Below, in pieces: positions 29,571 to 32,452 of a DNA stretch of 32,452 nucleotides; the stretch's first letter is position 1; each line of letters starts with the position of its first letter. The stretch is from Bacteroidetes bacterium SW_4_67_19 (GTDB lineage Bacteria; Bacteroidota; Rhodothermia; Rhodothermales; Salinibacteraceae), in NCBI GenBank assembly GCA_003023275.1, contig PXTX01000089.1, forward strand, positions 1-32,452. Direction: 5' to 3'. The position numbers and the translations under genes were made by a program. Under the pieces are notes generated by a model. It was given only the letters and a program-made list of their open reading frames with translations. It was not told where the DNA came from and did no database searches.

Positions 29571-29619
29571 GACGGCGGACCGAAGACGGCGGACGGCGGT
29601 CCGTTCTCGTGGAACGTCC
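29571..29619 (+). repeat. Heptamer array (GACGGCG family) just after the pheT stop
   Basis: gacggcg|gaccgaa|gacggcg|gacggcg|gtccgtt|ctcgtgg|aacgtcc. Confidence 0.8.
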
Positions 29620-29721
29620 GTTCGGCCCGGCCACCGGCCAGCAGCAGACCTGTCGCCGGCGCGTCCGCGACGACGACAACTCGTTCGCGCTCACCTGGAA
29701 CCCGTAACCCCAACGCGCACC

Positions 29722-30030
29722 ATGCCCGACCTGTCCGACGAGGATGCTTCCGGCGACGACGCGCCTGCTGGCGACGACCGCGAGGTGCCGCCCGCGCTGG
29801 AGGACCTGCGCGACGCCGTGGGACGCGCCACGCGCCAGATCGAGCGCCTGAGCGAGGAAAACGCCCGCCTCGAAGACGAAAACGAGCGCCTGCGCGAGCG
29901 CGTGGACGAGCTTGAAGCCGACCCCGCCGCCGGGCGCGACGGCACCGCCGTCCTCCTCGACGACGAGCCGGAGGACCTGCGCGCACGCATCGACCGCTTC
30001 ATCGACGCCATCGACGCGCATCTGGAATAG
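29722..30030 (+). CDS. Small acidic coiled-coil protein (ZapB-like by position and shape)
   Basis: MPDLSDEDASGDD...LRDAVGRATRQIERLSEENARLEDENERLRERVDELEAD...; leucine heptads; between pheT and zapA. Confidence 0.75.
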   Translation: MPDLSDEDASGDDAPAGDDREVPPALEDLRDAVGRATRQIERLSEENARLEDENERLRERVDELEADPAAGRDGTAVLLDDEPEDLRARIDRFIDAIDAHLE

Positions 30031-30053
30031 TGTTTTGGTGCTGTGGTGTTGTG
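30030..30053 (+). repeat. 8-nt array (GTGTTNNN family) starting at the last base of the stop codon
   Basis: TAgtgttttg|gtgctgtg|gtgttgtg. Confidence 0.8.
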
Positions 30054-30170
30054 GGAGGTCGAAGACATCGTGAGCGTGTGAAATCCGGCGCGGCGCTTGA
30101 CGTTGGTGGGGGCGGGCGCTTTCGCTATGTTGTCCTCGCATCCCTCCCCCGCACTCCCACCCCCGCACTC

Positions 30171-30521
30171 ATGAAAACGCCCGTTCGCGTCGAAGTGCTG
30201 GACCGCGAGTTCACCCTGCAAGTGGAGGAGGACAACGCCGAGCGTACGCGCGCCGTCGCCGAGCAGGTGGACCGCCGGATGCACGCCTTCCAGCGCCAGC
30301 ACCCCGGCCAGGCCAAGCTGACGACCGCCATCATCACCGCGCTCGCCCTCGCGGAGGACCTCCAGCAGGAACGCGACACGCGCGAGGAGCACGACGCCAC
30401 TCTCGCGGGCGACCTCCGGGCGCTTACCACGCGCCTCACCGATGCGCTGGCGGACGGCGAAGCTGCTGATGAAAACGACGCTGCCGAAGAAAATGCACCG
30501 GCGAGCGCAGACTCCCCTTGA
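30171..30521 (+). CDS. zapA: Cell division protein ZapA
   Basis: MKTPVRVEVLDREFTLQVEEDNAERTRAVAEQVDRRMHAFQRQHPGQAKLTTAIITALALAEDLQQER. Confidence 0.88.
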   Translation: MKTPVRVEVLDREFTLQVEEDNAERTRAVAEQVDRRMHAFQRQHPGQAKLTTAIITALALAEDLQQERDTREEHDATLAGDLRALTTRLTDALADGEAADENDAAEENAPASADSP

Positions 30522-30700
30522 CGACGGGCGCGCGCACCGCCCCCTTCCCCAGACGCTCTTGCACGCCTCCCGCCGCAAGCGGGACTGCAGACGCACAACC
30601 CCCACGCATCTACAAACCCACCCCCGTCGCTCTTTTCGTCAACCGCTCGTTCGAGCAGCAGAAGGCTCGCCCCGGCGGGCCTTTCGCATGAGGCGCCGCG

Positions 30701-30732
30701 TCGTTCACGGCAACAGGTCGTTCACGGCAACA
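30701..30732. repeat. 17-bp tandem duplication (tcgttcacggcaacagg, second copy partial)
   Basis: tcgttcacggcaacagg|tcgttcacggcaaca. Confidence 0.9.
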
Positions 30733-30849
30733 TCCGGTGAATCCGGCAGCGGGGCGTTTTCGAAGAACGCCCCGAAAGGAACCGTCCCGAACCGTCTGGC
30801 TTCAACCTCGCCCCGCACTTCTTCTGCATACGAAGCCGGTTGACGTATT

Positions 30850-32452
30850 ATGATCGGCATGATCGGCGAACTCCTGCTCCTCATCGCGCTGGTGGCCGGC
30901 GGCGTGAGCGGCGCGGCGTTTTTCCAGTCGGCGCGCTCGGGGCGTGGGGCGCCCCGCTGGATGCCCATCGCGCGGGGCGGGTGGTACGTGATGGGCGCGG
31001 CGGTCCTCGCGGCGTCGGGGCTGCTGATGTGGATGCTGCTGACGCACCAGTACGAGTACGCCTACGTCTACAAAAACACCTCGAACGCGCAGCCGCTCAA
31101 GTACCTCATCTCCGCCTTCTGGGGCGGGCAGGAAGGGTCGCTGCTGCTCTGGGGCCTCGCGGCGACGGGCATGGGCAGCGCCGTCCTGTGGCTCGCGCCG
31201 AAGCGCTGGCGCCCCTCGGTCATGACGGTCGTCGCGGTCCACCAGACCGTGCTGCTCACGATGGTGGTGGGAGTGCAGCTGGGCGGGGGCTTCGAGCTGG
31301 GCGCCTCGCCGTTCGACACGCTGGCGGAGGCGATGCCGGAAGCGCCCATCGTTCAGCAAAACCCCGGCTTCGTGCCCGCCGACGGCACGGGGCTGAACGA
31401 CCTCCTGCAAAACCCGTGGATGGCGATTCACCCGCCCATTATGTTCACGGGGTTTGCGGCGATGCTCGTGCCGTTCGCCTTCGCGCTGGCGGCGCTCTGG
31501 AAGCGGCGCTACACCGAGTGGGTCAAGCCCGCGCTGCCGTGGACGCTCTTTGCGGCGATGATGCTGGGCACCGGCATCGCGATGGGCGGCTACTGGGCCT
31601 ACGTCACACTCAACTTCGGCGGCTACTGGGCGTGGGACCCCGTCGAAAACGCCTCGCTGGTGCCGTGGCTCGTCGGGATCGCGGCGCTGCACACGATGCT
31701 GGTGCAAAAAAAGAGCGGCCGCGCCCACAAGGCGTCGCTCCTGCTCACGATTCTGGCTTACACGCTGGTCGTCTACTCGACGTACCTGACGCGCTCGAAC
31801 GTGCTCTCGAACGCCTCGGTGCACGCCTTCGTGAGCCTCGGCATGGACACCCAGCTCCTGGCGTGGGTCGTAGGCACGCTCGGCGTGGGGATCGGGATGC
31901 TCGTGTGGCGCTGGGGCGACCTGCCGACGCCCAGCAGCGAAGCGCGCTTCCTCTCGCGCGAGTTCATGATGTTCAGCGGCGCGCTCCTCCTGGCGGCCAT
32001 CGCGGCGGTGGTCACCGTCGGCACCTCCTCGCCCATTCTGGGGCAGCTTTTCCGAAATAGTCCTTCGGGCGTGCCGGTCGAGTTCTACAACCGCTGGACG
32101 CTTCCGCTGGCGCTGGGGGTGGTGTTCCTCGCCGGGCTGGGGCAGCTGTTCTGGTGGAACAAGATGACCATCGAACACCTCAACCGCGTCCTCCTCAAGC
32201 CCATCGCAGGCGCCGTGGCCGCGACGGTGGCGGTGCTGATCTTCACCCCCTTCGCCCGGCAGACGGTGGGGCGCTACTTCACGGCACCCGGGTTTTACCG
32301 GGATGCCCTGCGCGACGGGCACGATCTGCACCCGGACGCGAACGGGCTTCTGCTGATCCTCGTGGCGGGGGCGCTGGAGACGGCCGTGTTCGACGGATTC
32401 GCGGGCTTCGGCGCCGTCGACGCGGCGGACAGCGACGCGGTGGCCGCGGCCG
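30850..32452 (+). CDS. ccmF: Cytochrome c-type biogenesis protein CcmF, 3' end off the window
   Basis: MIGMIGELLLLIALVAGG...FWGGQEGSLLLW...NPWMAIHPPIMFTGF...GGYWAWDPVENASLVPWL (CcmF/CcsA signature); open to the window end. Confidence 0.93.
   Translation, partial: MIGMIGELLLLIALVAGGVSGAAFFQSARSGRGAPRWMPIARGGWYVMGAAVLAASGLLMWMLLTHQYEYAYVYKNTSNAQPLKYLISAFWGGQEGSLLLWGLAATGMGSAVLWLAPKRWRPSVMTVVAVHQTVLLTMVVGVQLGGGFELGASPFDTLAEAMPEAPIVQQNPGFVPADGTGLNDLLQNPWMAIHPPIMFTGFAAMLVPFAFALAALWKRRYTEWVKPALPWTLFAAMMLGTGIAMGGYWAYVTLNFGGYWAWDPVENASLVPWLVGIAALHTMLVQKKSGRAHKASLLLTILAYTLVVYSTYLTRSNVLSNASVHAFVSLGMDTQLLAWVVGTLGVGIGMLVWRWGDLPTPSSEARFLSREFMMFSGALLLAAIAAVVTVGTSSPILGQLFRNSPSGVPVEFYNRWTLPLALGVVFLAGLGQLFWWNKMTIEHLNRVLLKPIAGAVAATVAVLIFTPFARQTVGRYFTAPGFYRDALRDGHDLHPDANGLLLILVAGALETAVFDGFAGFGAVDAADSDAVAAA

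Overview
High-GC window that looks like a chromosomal segment of a Rhodothermota/Bacteroidota halophile (acidic proteins, Salinibacter-like gene content; inference only, no database search). I support about 26 protein genes: two PBP1A-type penicillin-binding proteins, a BLUF photoreceptor, a GT4-type glycosyltransferase, a stand-alone Lrp/AsnC RAM domain, a CusF-like lipoprotein, RecJ, SbcD, an LpxH-like phosphoesterase, glutamate dehydrogenase, a LacI-family regulator, an FAD amine oxidase/desaturase-like protein, a Uma2-family protein, ThrS, a membrane protein of unknown function, the infC-rpmI-rplT-pheS-pheT-(coiled coil)-zapA block, and the start of ccmF. Best candidate for something undescribed: nearly every intergenic gap carries short-unit (7- or 8-nt) iterated arrays. 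A G/T(U)-rich array starts at or just after a stop codon and an often complementary C/A-rich array ends at or just before the next start codon. The polarity follows transcription on both strands, so the mRNA gap can fold into a hairpin bringing stop and start together. Other leads: infC has no ATG/GTG/TTG at its conserved N-terminus (probable AUC start); a palindromic LacI-type operator pair precedes gdhA, with a LacI gene next door; a 76-bp identical tract shared by the two PBP1A paralogs lies beside an internal deletion/frameshift; gdhA has a second internal deletion; smaller frameshifts occur at the recJ-sbcD locus. The disruptions may be real or assembly artefacts. I ran no tools; alignments and periodicities were read by eye.
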